A stretch of 64,000 nt of DNA from Colwellia sp. C1TZA3 (GCF_007954265.1 NZ_VOLS01000004.1:1-64000), one strand, 5' to 3'. Shown: positions 37,202 to 47,114, counted from the first letter of the stretch. The notes: a model not told the origin generated them from the letters alone. Numbers and translations: made by a program.

Positions 37202-37921
37202 TTAAATAAGTTTTGATGACGTTAATTCACTGTCAGTCAAATGTATAAATGCTGGTGAGCCCCAATGTTGCTCCATTGACTCGCTTAGCCAATAGTTACC
37301 GTTAATAGAGACCAGTTCAGCTTCAAGATTTTGGCAATATATTTGCGCTTTATGATGGCCTTTTGCACCAGCAATTGCTCGACCACGCAATGAACCATAA
37401 ACATGAATATTACCGTCGGCAATCACTTCAGCACCGGCTGAAACTGAGCCAATAACCACTAAGTTTTGATCTTTAGCATAAAGTTGCTGACCAGAACGAA
37501 TTTGACCTCGGTGGACTTTATCAGTGTATAGATGACATTCAGTACTAGCGACTATTTTTGCAACCTCTGTTGTAACACTTTCTTGTGCAATAGCCGCTTT
37601 TTGTGCGGTACTCACTTTTGTGGTGTTAACAAAAGAAAAACCAAGTTCACGAATAAGTTTGCGTTGCTCTGTCGCTACATCACCAGTGAAACCAACAAAA
37701 GTAAAATTGAATTCTTCGATTAATGTTTTTAGCGCTTGATAATCAATGGCCGCCATAAGTTTTTCGATATTGACCACAACAGGAACTAGGTAAAAAAAAT
37801 CGGGGGCTTGAGCAACTTTTTTTATTAAATCAGCACGAATATTCGCTAATTTTGACGTTCTTAAATGTAAAACAGAAAGGGTAAAACTTGACCCTTTAAA
37901 TTCAATGCTTGCATCAGCCAT
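37202..37921 (-). CDS. minC: Septum formation inhibitor MinC
   Basis: A 239-aa protein. The N-terminal FtsZ-inhibiting domain (about 1-100) is followed by a C-terminal right-handed beta-helix (HRGQIRSGQQLYAKDQNLVV, then GNIHVYGSLRGRAIAG) that binds MinD. It is the first gene of minCDE, 28 bases before minD. Confidence 0.95.
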   Translation of the reverse strand: MADASIEFKGSSFTLSVLHLRTSKLANIRADLIKKVAQAPDFFYLVPVVVNIEKLMAAIDYQALKTLIEEFNFTFVGFTGDVATEQRKLIRELGFSFVNTTKVSTAQKAAIAQESVTTEVAKIVASTECHLYTDKVHRGQIRSGQQLYAKDQNLVVIGSVSAGAEVIADGNIHVYGSLRGRAIAGAKGHHKAQIYCQNLEAELVSINGNYWLSESMEQHWGSPAFIHLTDSELTSSKLI

Positions 37922-38014
37922 AATGAAGGTGCTCCTAAATAAAAACGCTATGTATCTAGCTGCAATTTACCTGATAAATGCAACTAAATATAATGCAACT
38001 TGACACAAAATCAC

Positions 38015-38055
38015 CAGTATTACTGTTATTTTACCAATAGATAGCAGTAATACTG
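38015..38055 (-). terminator. Hairpin after zapA
   Basis: CAGTATTACTG pairs with CAGTAATACTG around a 19-base loop, just past the zapA stop. It lies in the zapA-minC gap, where no 6S RNA-like sequence was seen. Confidence 0.6.
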
Positions 38056-38068
38056 AAAAATTAAAATC

Positions 38069-38350
38069 TTATAACGCGCTTTTCAGTTTTAAAATTAAAG
38101 CCTCTTGCTCGTCTTGAGAGAGCTTAATTTTATTATTTGCCATGAGTAATGAATAACTTAAATTAACTGACGCCACCAATAAAGCACGCTCACTGCTAGC
38201 CGTACCCTTTTGTTTTCTAATGTCATCACACATCGCAGCAAGGTTGTTTGCTGCTTGCTTTAAATCCTCTACTTGTTCAGCCGGACAAAAAAACTGGTGT
38301 TGTTTGCCCATAATTTCAATGCTGATCCCTTTGGAGTCTTCAACCAACAT
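38069..38350 (-). CDS. zapA: Cell division protein ZapA
   Basis: A 93-aa protein. ISIEIMGKQHQFFCPAEQ is the typical ZapA start, followed by the LxxAAxxLxxxxxxI helix and a C-terminal coiled coil. It stabilises FtsZ filaments as a tetramer. The ATG overlaps the stop of the preceding small coiled-coil gene by one base. Confidence 0.9.
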   Translation of the reverse strand: MLVEDSKGISIEIMGKQHQFFCPAEQVEDLKQAANNLAAMCDDIRKQKGTASSERALLVASVNLSYSLLMANNKIKLSQDEQEALILKLKSAL

Positions 38351-38580
38351 TAACTAAGCTCTTCTACACTTTGTAATTTACCTAGTAGGCTAGTTAATAC
38401 ACTATTTGTTTGCTTTTGTTTTTCTTCACCTTCAAGTGCTTCTAGTTGCAACATTTCGTTTTCATCGGCTAGCACTGATTTTTGCAGCTCTAGTTCTGTC
38501 ACTTGATTTTTTAGCAAGTTATTTTTTTCAATGATCTGTTCAATCAGTTGTTCGAGTTGAGGGAGAGTATTTTCTAACAT
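38350..38580 (-). CDS. TIGR02449-type small coiled-coil protein (ZapB-like)
   Basis: A 76-aa, almost entirely coiled-coil protein (LEQLIEQIIEKNNLLKNQ). In related genomes a protein of this length and character precedes zapA and is annotated TIGR02449. Overlap with zapA suggests a shared role at the division site; this is inferred. Confidence 0.8.
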   Translation of the reverse strand: MLENTLPQLEQLIEQIIEKNNLLKNQVTELELQKSVLADENEMLQLEALEGEEKQKQTNSVLTSLLGKLQSVEELS

Positions 38581-39070
38581 AAGGCGCTCTTGTTAACTGT
38601 AGTAAATAAAGGCGGCAAACTTAATCTAAAGTGAGACAAAATGCTACTCTTTAGCGTAATTATTAGCTTAATTTATGTAACAATTATCAATAGCAAAGAT
38701 GTACAAGTGATTATGGCTAAAAAACATACATTTAGATGTAAAAATAAACAATAACAATTACCTCTGTTGCAACTAATTATTCTGTATTGTATTAAATACA
38801 TTGATCAATGGCAAAATCAACTCAAGGCATGAACTCTCATTTTACACCCTCGTGTGTATTAAAAATTTATGATCGATTTATCGGTGAGATAAATCAGCTG
38901 TTAGATGGCGATTTTAGCTATATTTGAAAGTGTAAAGTAACATTCGACCTTACTCAAACAGTTAAGACGCTTATCTTTAGAAAAGTTTTTAAGAAAAATC
39001 TCGATAAAAAGTGTTCAAAAAATATTATTAAACCAATTAATTAACGTAATGTATAAAAGCTCAACAGACT

Positions 39071-39137
39071 TTTTTATAACGCTGTAGTTATTCATTTTAA
39101 CCATTAAAAATGAGCAGGTAATTAATCAACTTGGTAT
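39071..39137 (+). repeat. Right half of repeat family B
   Basis: It matches the 3' 67 bases of family B exactly, from TTTTATAACGCTGTAGTTAT to the terminus ACTTGGTAT. The left half is missing. Confidence 0.85.
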
Positions 39138-39140
39138 AAA

Positions 39141-39297
39141 ACCCGTTTGATTAACTAAGTGTACTACTTTTAATCTACAGAAATGGCTAAATACTAGACA
39201 TAAAACTTAGTAAGTTGTTACTCTACTTATAGATTTTATATCCTAGATTTTTTTTCATTTTAACCATTAAAAATAGTCAACTCATTAATCAAATTTT
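39141..39297 (+). repeat. Degenerate full-length repeat B copy
   Basis: It starts CCGTTTGATTAACTAAGTG and ends CTCATTAATCAAATTT. The interior follows family B with many substitutions. Confidence 0.6.
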
Positions 39298-39341
39298 TAA
39301 GCGAAAAAACTCATAAAATATCATTTAAATAGGAGCACTTA

Positions 39342-41456
39342 GTGCCAACATCATCATTTATGTCAGATACGCCAGACAAAAAAATTACTGCGCCAATAGC
39401 TAAAAAAATTCCGCATAAAATGGAACACCATCATCATCAACGAGTGGATAACTATTATTGGATGCGCGATGACCAGCGAATTGATGAAGAAATATTGACA
39501 CACCTCAATGATGAAAATAATTATGCTGATGCCATGTTAGCCGAGCAAAAGCCTTTACAGGAATTACTTTTTCAAGAACTAAAAGCACGCGTGGTAAAAG
39601 ACGATAATACCGTGCCCACAAAAGACGGTAAATATTGGTATCACAGCGAAATTAATGGCGAACAAGAGTTTTCAAATTTTTATCGAGCAACCAGCTGTGC
39701 TGGTGAAAACAAAACCCTATTATTAGATGTTAATCAGCGCGCCAAAGACCATGAGTTTTATGATTTAGGTGATGTGTCGATAAGCCCTAATGATCAATTA
39801 ATGTCAATCTCTGAAGACACGGACAGCCGTCGTATTTATACCATTATCTTTAAAGATTTGAACCAAGCTATCGATTCACCAGATACTTATTTAGCGGATA
39901 TCCTTGTTGAAACTGAAGGTGAAGTTGTTTGGGCTAACGACAATAAAACCGTATTCTATGTAAAAAAAGATCTAGAAACCTTATTAGGTACGCAAGTTTA
40001 TCGTCATAAGTTAGGTACAACACAGTCTGATGATGTGCTGGTTTATGAAGAAGATGACCATAGTTTTTATATGAGTTTAGACAAGAGCAGAGATGACAGT
40101 CAAATTTATATCTGTTTACATGCCACTGAATCAACACATTGTTTAGCGCTAAGTGCTGATGAGCCTGATGGCGAGTTTGTTGAGCTATTTCCATATCAAG
40201 CACAACACGAATACCACGCTGATAAAATGGCTGAACACTTTTATATTGTCAGCAACTATCAAGCGAAAAACTTTCGGTTAATGAAGGTGGCAGTTGATCA
40301 GGTTAATGATATAAATAACTGGCAAGAAGTTATTCCACACCGAAAAAATGTGCTGTTAGAAGGTATTGAATTATTTCATCACTTTATTGTCGCCACCGAA
40401 CGAGAAAATGGTCAAATTCGTTTTATAGTTCACACCACACACGGTGAAAATGCAGGTCATCAATATCCTCTATCTTTTGATGACCCATGTTATTTTGCTT
40501 GCTTAGGTGATAATCCAGAGCCCGAAAGTACCATCGCAAGGTTATATTATTCAAGTTTAACCACCCCTGGCTCTTTATATGAGTTTGACTTAGCGACCGG
40601 TGAGCGAAAGCTGCTTAAACAACAAAAAGTATTAGGTGACTTTAAGCAAGAAAATTACCAATCAGAGCGGTTATTTATTAGCGCACGTGATGGCGTAGCT
40701 GTGCCAGTATCAATTGTCTATCGTCGCAATACTTTTAAAAAAGATGGCACTAATCCTCTACTGCAATACGGCTATGGCGCTTATGGTATTACTATTGATC
40801 CTAATTTTTCTAGTCAAACCTTAAGTTTACTTGACCGAGGTTTTGTTTACGTTATCGCCCATGTTCGTGGCTCTGAGATGCTAGGAAGAGCATGGTATGA
40901 AACCGGTAAAATGGCAGATAAACAAAATACCTTTAACGACTTTATTGACGTTACTCAAGCACTGGTGGCACAAGGTTATGGCGCTAAAGATAAAATATTT
41001 GCCTCAGGCGGTAGTGCTGGTGGTTTATTAATGGGCGCTATAGCAAACCAAGCACCTGAGTTATATTTAGGCATTGGCGCTCATGTGCCCTTTTTAGATG
41101 TCTTAACGACTATGCTCGATGAAACCATACCGCTAACCACCAATGAATATGACGAATGGGGCAACCCGAACGAAGCACAAGCCTACCAGGATATTTTAGC
41201 TTATTCGCCTATTGACAATATCAGCGCCCAGCACTACCCCAATATACTCGTAACGACGGGCTTGCATGACTCACAAGTGCAATACTTTGAACCCATGAAG
41301 TGGGTAGCAAAACTGCGAGAACTTAAAACAGACAATAACTTATTAGTATTTAAAACAGATATGGACGCCGGCCATGGCGGTGCATCAGGACGTTTTAAAC
41401 GTTTAAACGAAAGTGCTTTGGAGATGAGCTTTTTTATCTCCTTACTGGCAGAATAA
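39342..41456 (+). CDS. ptrB: Oligopeptidase B
   Basis: A 704-aa prolyl-oligopeptidase-family serine peptidase that cleaves peptides after basic residues. It has an N-terminal beta-propeller, then an alpha/beta-hydrolase domain with nucleophile Ser in GGSAGGLL, a catalytic Asp in GLHDSQV, and His in DAGHGG. GTG 39342 is preceded by AGGAG at 39331-39335. The extra N-terminal residues before the KKIPHKM stretch are tolerated in the family. It is monocistronic and cytoplasmic. Confidence 0.94.
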   Translation: MPTSSFMSDTPDKKITAPIAKKIPHKMEHHHHQRVDNYYWMRDDQRIDEEILTHLNDENNYADAMLAEQKPLQELLFQELKARVVKDDNTVPTKDGKYWYHSEINGEQEFSNFYRATSCAGENKTLLLDVNQRAKDHEFYDLGDVSISPNDQLMSISEDTDSRRIYTIIFKDLNQAIDSPDTYLADILVETEGEVVWANDNKTVFYVKKDLETLLGTQVYRHKLGTTQSDDVLVYEEDDHSFYMSLDKSRDDSQIYICLHATESTHCLALSADEPDGEFVELFPYQAQHEYHADKMAEHFYIVSNYQAKNFRLMKVAVDQVNDINNWQEVIPHRKNVLLEGIELFHHFIVATERENGQIRFIVHTTHGENAGHQYPLSFDDPCYFACLGDNPEPESTIARLYYSSLTTPGSLYEFDLATGERKLLKQQKVLGDFKQENYQSERLFISARDGVAVPVSIVYRRNTFKKDGTNPLLQYGYGAYGITIDPNFSSQTLSLLDRGFVYVIAHVRGSEMLGRAWYETGKMADKQNTFNDFIDVTQALVAQGYGAKDKIFASGGSAGGLLMGAIANQAPELYLGIGAHVPFLDVLTTMLDETIPLTTNEYDEWGNPNEAQAYQDILAYSPIDNISAQHYPNILVTTGLHDSQVQYFEPMKWVAKLRELKTDNNLLVFKTDMDAGHGGASGRFKRLNESALEMSFFISLLAE

Positions 41457-41494
41457 AAATTACCAGAAGAAAATTAACTGAGTAAGGTTATCGG

Positions 41495-41528
41495 AATAAG
41501 GTTAACAAAATAAATTGTTAACCTTATT
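41495..41528 (+). terminator. Terminator of ptrB
   Basis: AATAAGGTTAACAA pairs with TTGTTAACCTTATT around a 6-base loop, 38 bases past the ptrB stop. Confidence 0.75.
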
Positions 41529-41699
41529 CTTCATAAGTTAGACTTTTTCACTGCTGAATATCCATAACTCCTGCCCAATGAATAGTCACAACCATCACAA
41601 AATAGACGTTTTTATCAAACCAATTTTTTCCCGCTAATGTTCACCTTACTGGCGACAATATGTCAGTAGAAAAAGGCAATATAGGGAGTGGTCATCACT

Positions 41700-41737
41700 G
41701 CTCTTAAGGTTCAATCTTAAAAGTTGATCTTAAGAGC
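41700..41737 (-). terminator. Hairpin after trxC
   Basis: GCTCTTAAG pairs with CTTAAGAGC, 35 bases past the trxC stop on the minus strand. No gene is seen in 41457-41771 besides these two hairpins. Confidence 0.6.
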
Positions 41738-41771
41738 TTTGTTTAACTCTTTACCGTTAGTTATCAGGCCC

Positions 41772-42218
41772 TCAAGCCGTAGGTAAATTTTTCGTTAGCC
41801 ATTGTGTAAATTGTGCTTTTGGTAGAGCCCCTGACATACGTGCGATTTCTTTACCGTGATGGAGTATCATTAAAGTGGGAATCGAACGAATATTATAGCC
41901 ACCTGCGGTATTTTGGTTATGTTCAGTATCTAACTTGACAAAACAAGCTTGAGTAGCCATTTCAGTTGCCACCTGCTCAAATGTGGGTGCAAATTGTTTA
42001 CACGGCCCGCACCATGTTGCCCAGAAATCGACCACTACCGGCAAATCATTGTCGTTAACATAACGGCTAAAGTTTTTATCATTAGCCATAATGGGGCTTA
42101 TTGAAAGCACCGATTTTCCGCACTTGCCACAAACAGGATTGTTATTAAGTTTGTCTTTGGCTAGGCGATTTTTTGTACTGCAGCTTGCGCAAACTATTAA
42201 AATAGGTGAGTCAGACAT
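41772..42218 (-). CDS. trxC: Thioredoxin 2
   Basis: A 148-aa protein. The N-terminal zinc-binding domain has Cys10-x-x-Cys13 and Cys30-x-x-Cys33. The thioredoxin domain has the active site WCGPC (Cys70, Cys73). That combination is specific to TrxC. It is a cytoplasmic disulfide reductase induced by oxidative stress in other bacteria. Confidence 0.94.
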   Translation of the reverse strand: MSDSPILIVCASCSTKNRLAKDKLNNNPVCGKCGKSVLSISPIMANDKNFSRYVNDNDLPVVVDFWATWCGPCKQFAPTFEQVATEMATQACFVKLDTEHNQNTAGGYNIRSIPTLMILHHGKEIARMSGALPKAQFTQWLTKNLPTA

Positions 42219-42392
42219 AGTAAACCTCAGTAAAAGTGTTTTAGTATTCGTTTAAAAATAGCAAATAAAGTCCCAATATGGGCTTGTGCTGGTTTTAATT
42301 CAAGTGATCCAATTTTATTAATGATTTTTATGACAGAAAAATTAGCGTGTTTTTTACAAGTTATTTTCTCATGCTAATTATTCACTTTGCCG

Positions 42393-42421
42393 ACAAATAA
42401 AAGAATGGATCTTTTATTTGT
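42393..42421 (-). terminator. Terminator after the radical SAM gene
   Basis: ACAAATAAAAG pairs with CTTTTATTTGT around a 7-base loop, about 85 bases past the stop of the minus-strand gene ending at 42506. Confidence 0.7.
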
Positions 42422-42460
42422 GCTTTCAAATTAACCACATAGTTGAAAGTACAGACTAAA

Positions 42461-42502
42461 GTTTTAAGTTTTAAGTTTTAAGTTTTAAGTTTTAAGTTTT
42501 AG
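42461..42502. repeat. Heptanucleotide repeat, six units
   Basis: Five exact GTTTTAA units and a sixth ending TAG. It starts 3 bases beyond the stop codon of the radical SAM gene. Confidence 0.92.
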
Positions 42503-42505
42503 TTA

Positions 42506-44161
42506 TTAGCTCATATGACGTTGTTGGCGCTGTAACGATTTATTCTTAACCACAGATTCTATCTGCGGCACAGCATAAAGATTGAGGCTGCTAAACAGGC
42601 TTTTTAATTTGGCTGCCTGGTAATCTAACTCAATTTTTTCGATAACAAGTTGATGTTTTTCCAGAAACAAAGCTTCTACTGCTTGTGAAATTAGCTCGAA
42701 CATCTTTTTCAGGTTAATTTTATGAATTTGCCCGGTTTTATTAAATATCCACTCAGTAATCGCCATAAAATCATCAAAAGGCTCATCCGATAACATATGG
42801 GGTAAAGCGTACTTAAAACGCCCAGAATTACCAATCATGTCCCAGTAGCGGGCAAAGCGGTTGATCCGTTGCATAGTGGTAAAACTCACCCGGTCAGTGC
42901 TTAAGATATTAAACGGCGGCAAGGGATTAAAACGTAAATCAAATGCCTCGGTATGTCGAATGATCGGGCTACCTTTCAAACGTTTCAATATACCCATTTG
43001 AATTTCGTGTGGACGACAGTGATAGAGTTGATTAAAGCTGTCTTTAAAGCTCTCGAAGGTTTCGCCAGGTAAACCAAAAATAAGATCAGCATGAATATGG
43101 GCGTGGGTATTATCTTTTAACCAGATTAAATTGTCTTTCGACTTCGCGTTGTTTTGCTTACGACTAATATTTTTTTGAACTTGGGTATTAAAGGTTTGTA
43201 TACCAATTTCAAATTGCAAACTGCCTTCTGGAAACAGAGCTAACAGCTCTTTTAACTTTCTAGGCAGATGATCAGGTACCACTTCAAAATGCAGATAAAG
43301 ATTGTCAGTCATTCGGTCTAAGAAAAACTGCATAATTCGCATCGTGGTGTTAATGTTTAAATTAAAGGTTCTATCGATAAATTTAAAGTTACGCGCACCA
43401 CGCTGATACAGAACGTCCATTTGCTCAAGAAATAGCTCTATCTCAAATGGCACCGAGGTTTTGTCTAAAGACGATAGACAAAATTCGCACTTAAACGGAC
43501 AACCACGCGACGCTTCAACATACAACAAACGGTGGGTTAAATCTTCATCGGTGTAATACTGATAAGGTGATGCTAACTCTTTTAACTCAACAGGTTTCGA
43601 ATTAAGAATTTTTTTATCCAGTGGCGCCTCGTTTATAATGTCTTTACACAGTTGATAAAAACTTAAGTCCGCCGGCCCAGTCAATACATAATCGGCACTA
43701 GCAACAATAACTTGCTGCTCAGTTTCATAGCTGACTTCAGGCCCACCTAAAATAATTTTAATTTCAGGCGCGATCACTTTTAACAGGCTAACCACATCGG
43801 TGGTTTCAACAATGTTCCAAATATAGACCCCAAAACCAACAATATCAGGTTTTGACTCGAGTATTTGTTCAACAATATCAATGGCACGAGTTTGAATAAT
43901 GAATTCTTTTATTTCACAACAACTCTTTAATTCTTTTAAATTGGCGTAAAGGTAACGCAAACCAAAACTGGTGTGAAAGTATTTAGCGTTAAGCGTAGCA
44001 AGCACGATTTTAGGCGCGGCTTTATTTATTTCATAACTATTTTGCTGAGCAACCTGGGTACACTTTTTTATTGCATCAGGTTTTATCGCATCTGAAGTAT
44101 GGTCTTCAGTTAGATGAACCTGGGTAACGGTTAATTTGGGATAATTTATTTGCTCTGCCAT
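42506..44161 (-). CDS. B12-binding radical SAM protein (DUF4080 type)
   Basis: A 551-aa protein. Residues about 50-165 form a cobalamin-binding domain (PKIVLATLNAKY, PDIVGFGVYIWN, IILGGPEVS). The radical SAM 4Fe-4S cluster is Cys221, Cys225 and Cys228 in CPFKCEFC, followed by FKFIDRTFN and DLIFGLPGET. The C-terminal part fits DUF4080. The first 48 residues are an unusual polar extension; homologues start near IVLATLNA. Substrate unknown. It is monocistronic. Confidence 0.9.
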   Translation of the reverse strand: MAEQINYPKLTVTQVHLTEDHTSDAIKPDAIKKCTQVAQQNSYEINKAAPKIVLATLNAKYFHTSFGLRYLYANLKELKSCCEIKEFIIQTRAIDIVEQILESKPDIVGFGVYIWNIVETTDVVSLLKVIAPEIKIILGGPEVSYETEQQVIVASADYVLTGPADLSFYQLCKDIINEAPLDKKILNSKPVELKELASPYQYYTDEDLTHRLLYVEASRGCPFKCEFCLSSLDKTSVPFEIELFLEQMDVLYQRGARNFKFIDRTFNLNINTTMRIMQFFLDRMTDNLYLHFEVVPDHLPRKLKELLALFPEGSLQFEIGIQTFNTQVQKNISRKQNNAKSKDNLIWLKDNTHAHIHADLIFGLPGETFESFKDSFNQLYHCRPHEIQMGILKRLKGSPIIRHTEAFDLRFNPLPPFNILSTDRVSFTTMQRINRFARYWDMIGNSGRFKYALPHMLSDEPFDDFMAITEWIFNKTGQIHKINLKKMFELISQAVEALFLEKHQLVIEKIELDYQAAKLKSLFSSLNLYAVPQIESVVKNKSLQRQQRHMS

Positions 44162-44221
44162 ACTGCTTTTTTAAATACCTTTGATTAAATATCTTTGATG
44201 ATAGTGCCGCAATTATATTGT

Positions 44222-44245
44222 GATTGCTGACGTTATTCAGCAATC
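44222..44245 (-). terminator. Hairpin after the SEC-C protein gene
   Basis: GATTGCTGA pairs with TCAGCAATC around a 6-base loop, in the gap between the SEC-C gene stop (44418) and the radical SAM gene start. Confidence 0.5.
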
Positions 44246-44417
44246 TTATTTGGCAGTTTAGCTAGAACACTAATATTAATTAAAAATAACCAGTAACCTT
44301 CAAACCATTGTTAGCCCTATCGCTTTATTTAGCAGAGCAATGGTGCTTTAAGCACCTTAGCTAGATATTATAGAGTGGATGTCCATGTCATTATTTTGGC
44401 TATTCCGACTTGTTGTT

Positions 44418-45359
44418 CTATTGTAAACAACATTTCTTATATTTCTTGCCACTGCCACACGGGCAAGGCTCATTGCGGCCAACTGTCGGTAATGAACTGA
44501 CAGGTACGCTGTGCTCTAAAATTGTATTTTCGTCGTACAAAATATTAGACAATAAACCGCCTTCACCCATTAATGAGTCAAATACATCAAACTCGTCGTC
44601 TGAGCTAGGATAGTCATCGGCAGCCCAGGAATTTAAAGTGTCAACAAGATTAAACTCTGTTTCAATGGTACCAGACTCAATCAACTTAGGTGCATCAGCC
44701 CTATCCCACGCTTTTACTTCATCTTGACTAAAGCGGTCTTCATCAAATAAGTCTTTATCACATAAATCAGTAAACTGACTTTTAAAATCATCTAATTGAT
44801 ATTGCAGACAATAGTCGGCTAATGCACTAATTAAAAAACTATTGGTTTCACTTGGTAAAGCCAAAAATGCTGCTAGCCATAAAGTGACATGTTCACCTAA
44901 TTCAGCCTTATCAATAGTCCCCACTTCGTATTGAGCAAATACCGCTTCCATAGCAGATGCTTTGCAATACATTGCTTGATGACCATCAACAATATAGTCA
45001 GACAATGCTTGTGTATTACCATAGGCGACATTATAAAATAAGGTTGGTGTTAATTCAGTGACCGCATCACCAAATACATCTTCAATGGCCGTTAAAAACG
45101 AATCACCGCGCGAAAACATCTGCAAGCACTTTGGCAATGCAGGTGAATATTTTAATTCTGCTAATAATAACGTACCAAAAAATAAAATGGCTTTTTGCTC
45201 ATCGTTTAGCGAACTATCATTTGTAATAAATTGATCTATTACTCGCTCTAATTCAGTATAAAATTCCGACCAATTTTTTTTAGCCACTTCTAGCCCTGCA
45301 ACAGGTATTTCGTTGCCGTGTGCATTAGTTATTACTAATAAAGCTTGTTCTAAATTCAT
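44418..45359 (-). CDS. DUF1186-like protein with C-terminal SEC-C zinc motif
   Basis: A 313-aa protein. The N-terminal 200 residues are helical and resemble DUF1186 ([10 protein letters not shown], then [35 protein letters not shown]). The C-terminus is a SEC-C motif, [17 protein letters not shown], which binds zinc as at the SecA tail. An acidic linker lies before it. No signal peptide. Function unknown; a role in protein quality control or SecB/ribosome contact is only a suggestion from SEC-C biology. Confidence 0.82.
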   Translation of the reverse strand: MNLEQALLVITNAHGNEIPVAGLEVAKKNWSEFYTELERVIDQFITNDSSLNDEQKAILFFGTLLLAELKYSPALPKCLQMFSRGDSFLTAIEDVFGDAVTELTPTLFYNVAYGNTQALSDYIVDGHQAMYCKASAMEAVFAQYEVGTIDKAELGEHVTLWLAAFLALPSETNSFLISALADYCLQYQLDDFKSQFTDLCDKDLFDEDRFSQDEVKAWDRADAPKLIESGTIETEFNLVDTLNSWAADDYPSSDDEFDVFDSLMGEGGLLSNILYDENTILEHSVPVSSLPTVGRNEPCPCGSGKKYKKCCLQ

Positions 45360-45486
45360 GTAAGTTCCGCGTTAAATAATCAATGATGAGTGGCAAATGT
45401 CGAATGTTATGACCATTCAAAGTACGTAGATTTCAATAAGGTTAAAATGTTAACTACAAGAGACATTATTGACTGATAGTGGACTA

Positions 45487-45723
45487 TTAGGATTGAATGC
45501 AACACGGTAGCTGGCTTTTTAAGGTAAATAAAAACAGGCAATTTAAATAATAATAAGGGTATCTTAAACACTTCCTATTGCCGTTACCATGCAAAGCATC
45601 AGATCCAAGCCAATTTTCATTTGATTCGTCACTATAACGTTCAGATTTTTCTCGTTTCGTTGCATCGAGTTTAGCTAAGAAGAGTTTAATTCCAACACTT
45701 GCGCTAATTAAAATGAAGAACAT
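45487..45723 (-). CDS. Small ORF with N-terminal membrane helix
   Basis: A 78-codon frame. Residues 1-17 (MFFILISASVGIKLFLA) could be a membrane anchor, followed by a charged stretch. AAGG lies 10 bases before the ATG. The C-terminal 25 residues (YPYYYLNCLFLFTLKSQ) look like read-through of non-coding DNA. No homologue recognised. It may be a real small membrane protein, perhaps frameshifted. Confidence 0.35.
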   Translation of the reverse strand: MFFILISASVGIKLFLAKLDATKREKSERYSDESNENWLGSDALHGNGNRKCLRYPYYYLNCLFLFTLKSQLPCCIQS

Positions 45724-45892
45724 CTTGTAAACCTTCGTGCTTCATGTCGTTTTTTTAGAAAAATAGTGATGTTTTACAGTACTTTTAGAAAGTTACTATC
45801 GAGTAAATGATTAGGTGATTTACCCAAAAAAACTATATTTGGTCAATGTTAATCTACCTAAATAACTATAGGTGTCCAAGTTATTTCAACTG

Positions 45893-46606
45893 CTATTTAT
45901 ACAGCTTACTATCAACAAAAGCTGAGGTTAACAGTTGATAGATACTGTCAACTGTTGGTCGCTGGGTAATATGTGAGAAGAGTGTGGTGTGAACATCCGC
46001 GACCACTCGCTCTTTTTTATCACACAAGGTGTAACACAAGTTTACGGGCTTAATTATTTCTTCTAACAACACATCAATTAAGATAAATGCCTGTGCAAGC
46101 ACAATTTTTCCACCACCTTTTTGTAAGATAACACGCTGCGCCGTGCCAATAATTTTTTTGCCATTAATATTCAGATTGTAGTCACCGTCACAATAGGAAA
46201 ATTGCGTGGCATGCGTTTGGCTAGTTAAACCAAATTTTTTCAAAAAATCACTCAGTACAGAGCACAAATTTTCATAGGCTTGGCGGATAGAATATGGTGT
46301 TTCGCTTGACCATAAGTACAAGTGAGATAAGTTAATAATACCCTGACATTGTGGTACGGGTGCACCACCAGTTCTACGTGAATATAACTGCCAACCGTGG
46401 GTGAGTAATCCCGCTTTAAGAGCGTGAGATTCTGGCCATTTGTTGCCTGCGGGTAATACCAATGTTGACTCTTTAGCTTGCCATAATAGTAAACATTGCG
46501 TGAGTTCTGCCGCCTGCATTTGGGCAATTAATTCGCTCTCTTTGGTAAACACTCGCGCCACTGTGGTATTGCTATAGTACAGTAATTTTTTTCGACTCTT
46601 ACTCAT
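45893..46606 (-). CDS. Lipoate-protein ligase family protein (LplA/LipM-like)
   Basis: A 237-aa BPL/LPL-fold protein. The lipoyl-binding loop SRRTGGAPVPQ (RRTGG at residues 77-81) and DYNLNINGKKIIGTAQR, with the catalytic lysine, are characteristic. QKGGGKIVLAQAFILID follows where typical LplA has its hydrophobic strand. It probably transfers lipoate or octanoate to carrier proteins, but is shorter than E. coli LplA and lacks its C-terminal accessory domain. Exact substrate unclear. Confidence 0.8.
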   Translation of the reverse strand: MSKSRKKLLYYSNTTVARVFTKESELIAQMQAAELTQCLLLWQAKESTLVLPAGNKWPESHALKAGLLTHGWQLYSRRTGGAPVPQCQGIINLSHLYLWSSETPYSIRQAYENLCSVLSDFLKKFGLTSQTHATQFSYCDGDYNLNINGKKIIGTAQRVILQKGGGKIVLAQAFILIDVLLEEIIKPVNLCYTLCDKKERVVADVHTTLFSHITQRPTVDSIYQLLTSAFVDSKLYK

Positions 46607-46804
46607 GATGACAATCTACATTAATTGAATAAATAAATAAATAAAACTTTATATCACTCTATCATGAGTAATATAAAGCCGTTATAAAACTAGCTATCGG
46701 TTAATCTGTAGCCTTAACTATTAATGGTTTTAGCAGTATCTATAGTGCCTCTCTCCTGCTCGTTTATCTCAACGCATTGGTTAACAAGTGTCAATGTTTT
46801 CGGT

Positions 46805-47035
46805 CTAGCGGATAGCCATTGCACCGATAAAAAGTGCAATGTCAGTGGCATTTTTGCTTTTGGTTAAATCAAATTGCTCAATTGGTTGAATAACGAATTC
46901 ATCAAACACGTCTTCCCAAAGTTTAATGCTTGGTATTTTCCAGTTTCCGTAAGCTTAGAAAATATTAACAACACTATAACGAGCAAGTTCAGAACATATG
47001 ATGTCTATTTTAGTATCTATGACGGAGGAGGAACG
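46805..47035 (-). pseudogene. Decayed NYN-domain (PIN-like RNase) gene
   Basis: On the minus strand, frame-consistent sequence reads VIDTKIDIICSELARYSVVN, then IF, an in-frame TAA at 46955-46957, AYGNWKIPSIKLWEDVFDEF, VIQPIEQFDLTKSKNATDIA, and a stop at 46805-46807. The AYGNW, PIEQF and KNATDIA motifs in this order are those of the NYN domain (LabA/MARF1 type). The first catalytic Asp region is shortened, and the protein ends well before the domain is complete. No start codon in register. It is a remnant, not a gene. Confidence 0.65.
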
Positions 47036-47114
47036 TGTTGGCTAAAAACCAGAGTAATACCTAAGCAACTGTGATCTTCTGCTTATGTTCAATTTTTTTT
47101 GTTAAGTTAAGTTT

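Larger units (their letters stand above)
38581..39341. other. Gene-free stretch with decayed B repeats
   Basis: Upstream of the zapA operon and ptrB. I see no gene in 38581-39070. From 39071 it is filled by a half B copy and a degenerate one. The ptrB Shine-Dalgarno is at its right end. Confidence 0.5.

Noticed and set aside
37922-38068. 6S RNA gene next to zapA
   Set aside because: The gap is too short and shows only a terminator-like hairpin, without the long bulged helix of 6S RNA.
46874-47074. 66-codon plus-strand ORF
   Set aside because: It is the antisense shadow of the decayed NYN-domain gene, which reads with clear motifs on the minus strand.
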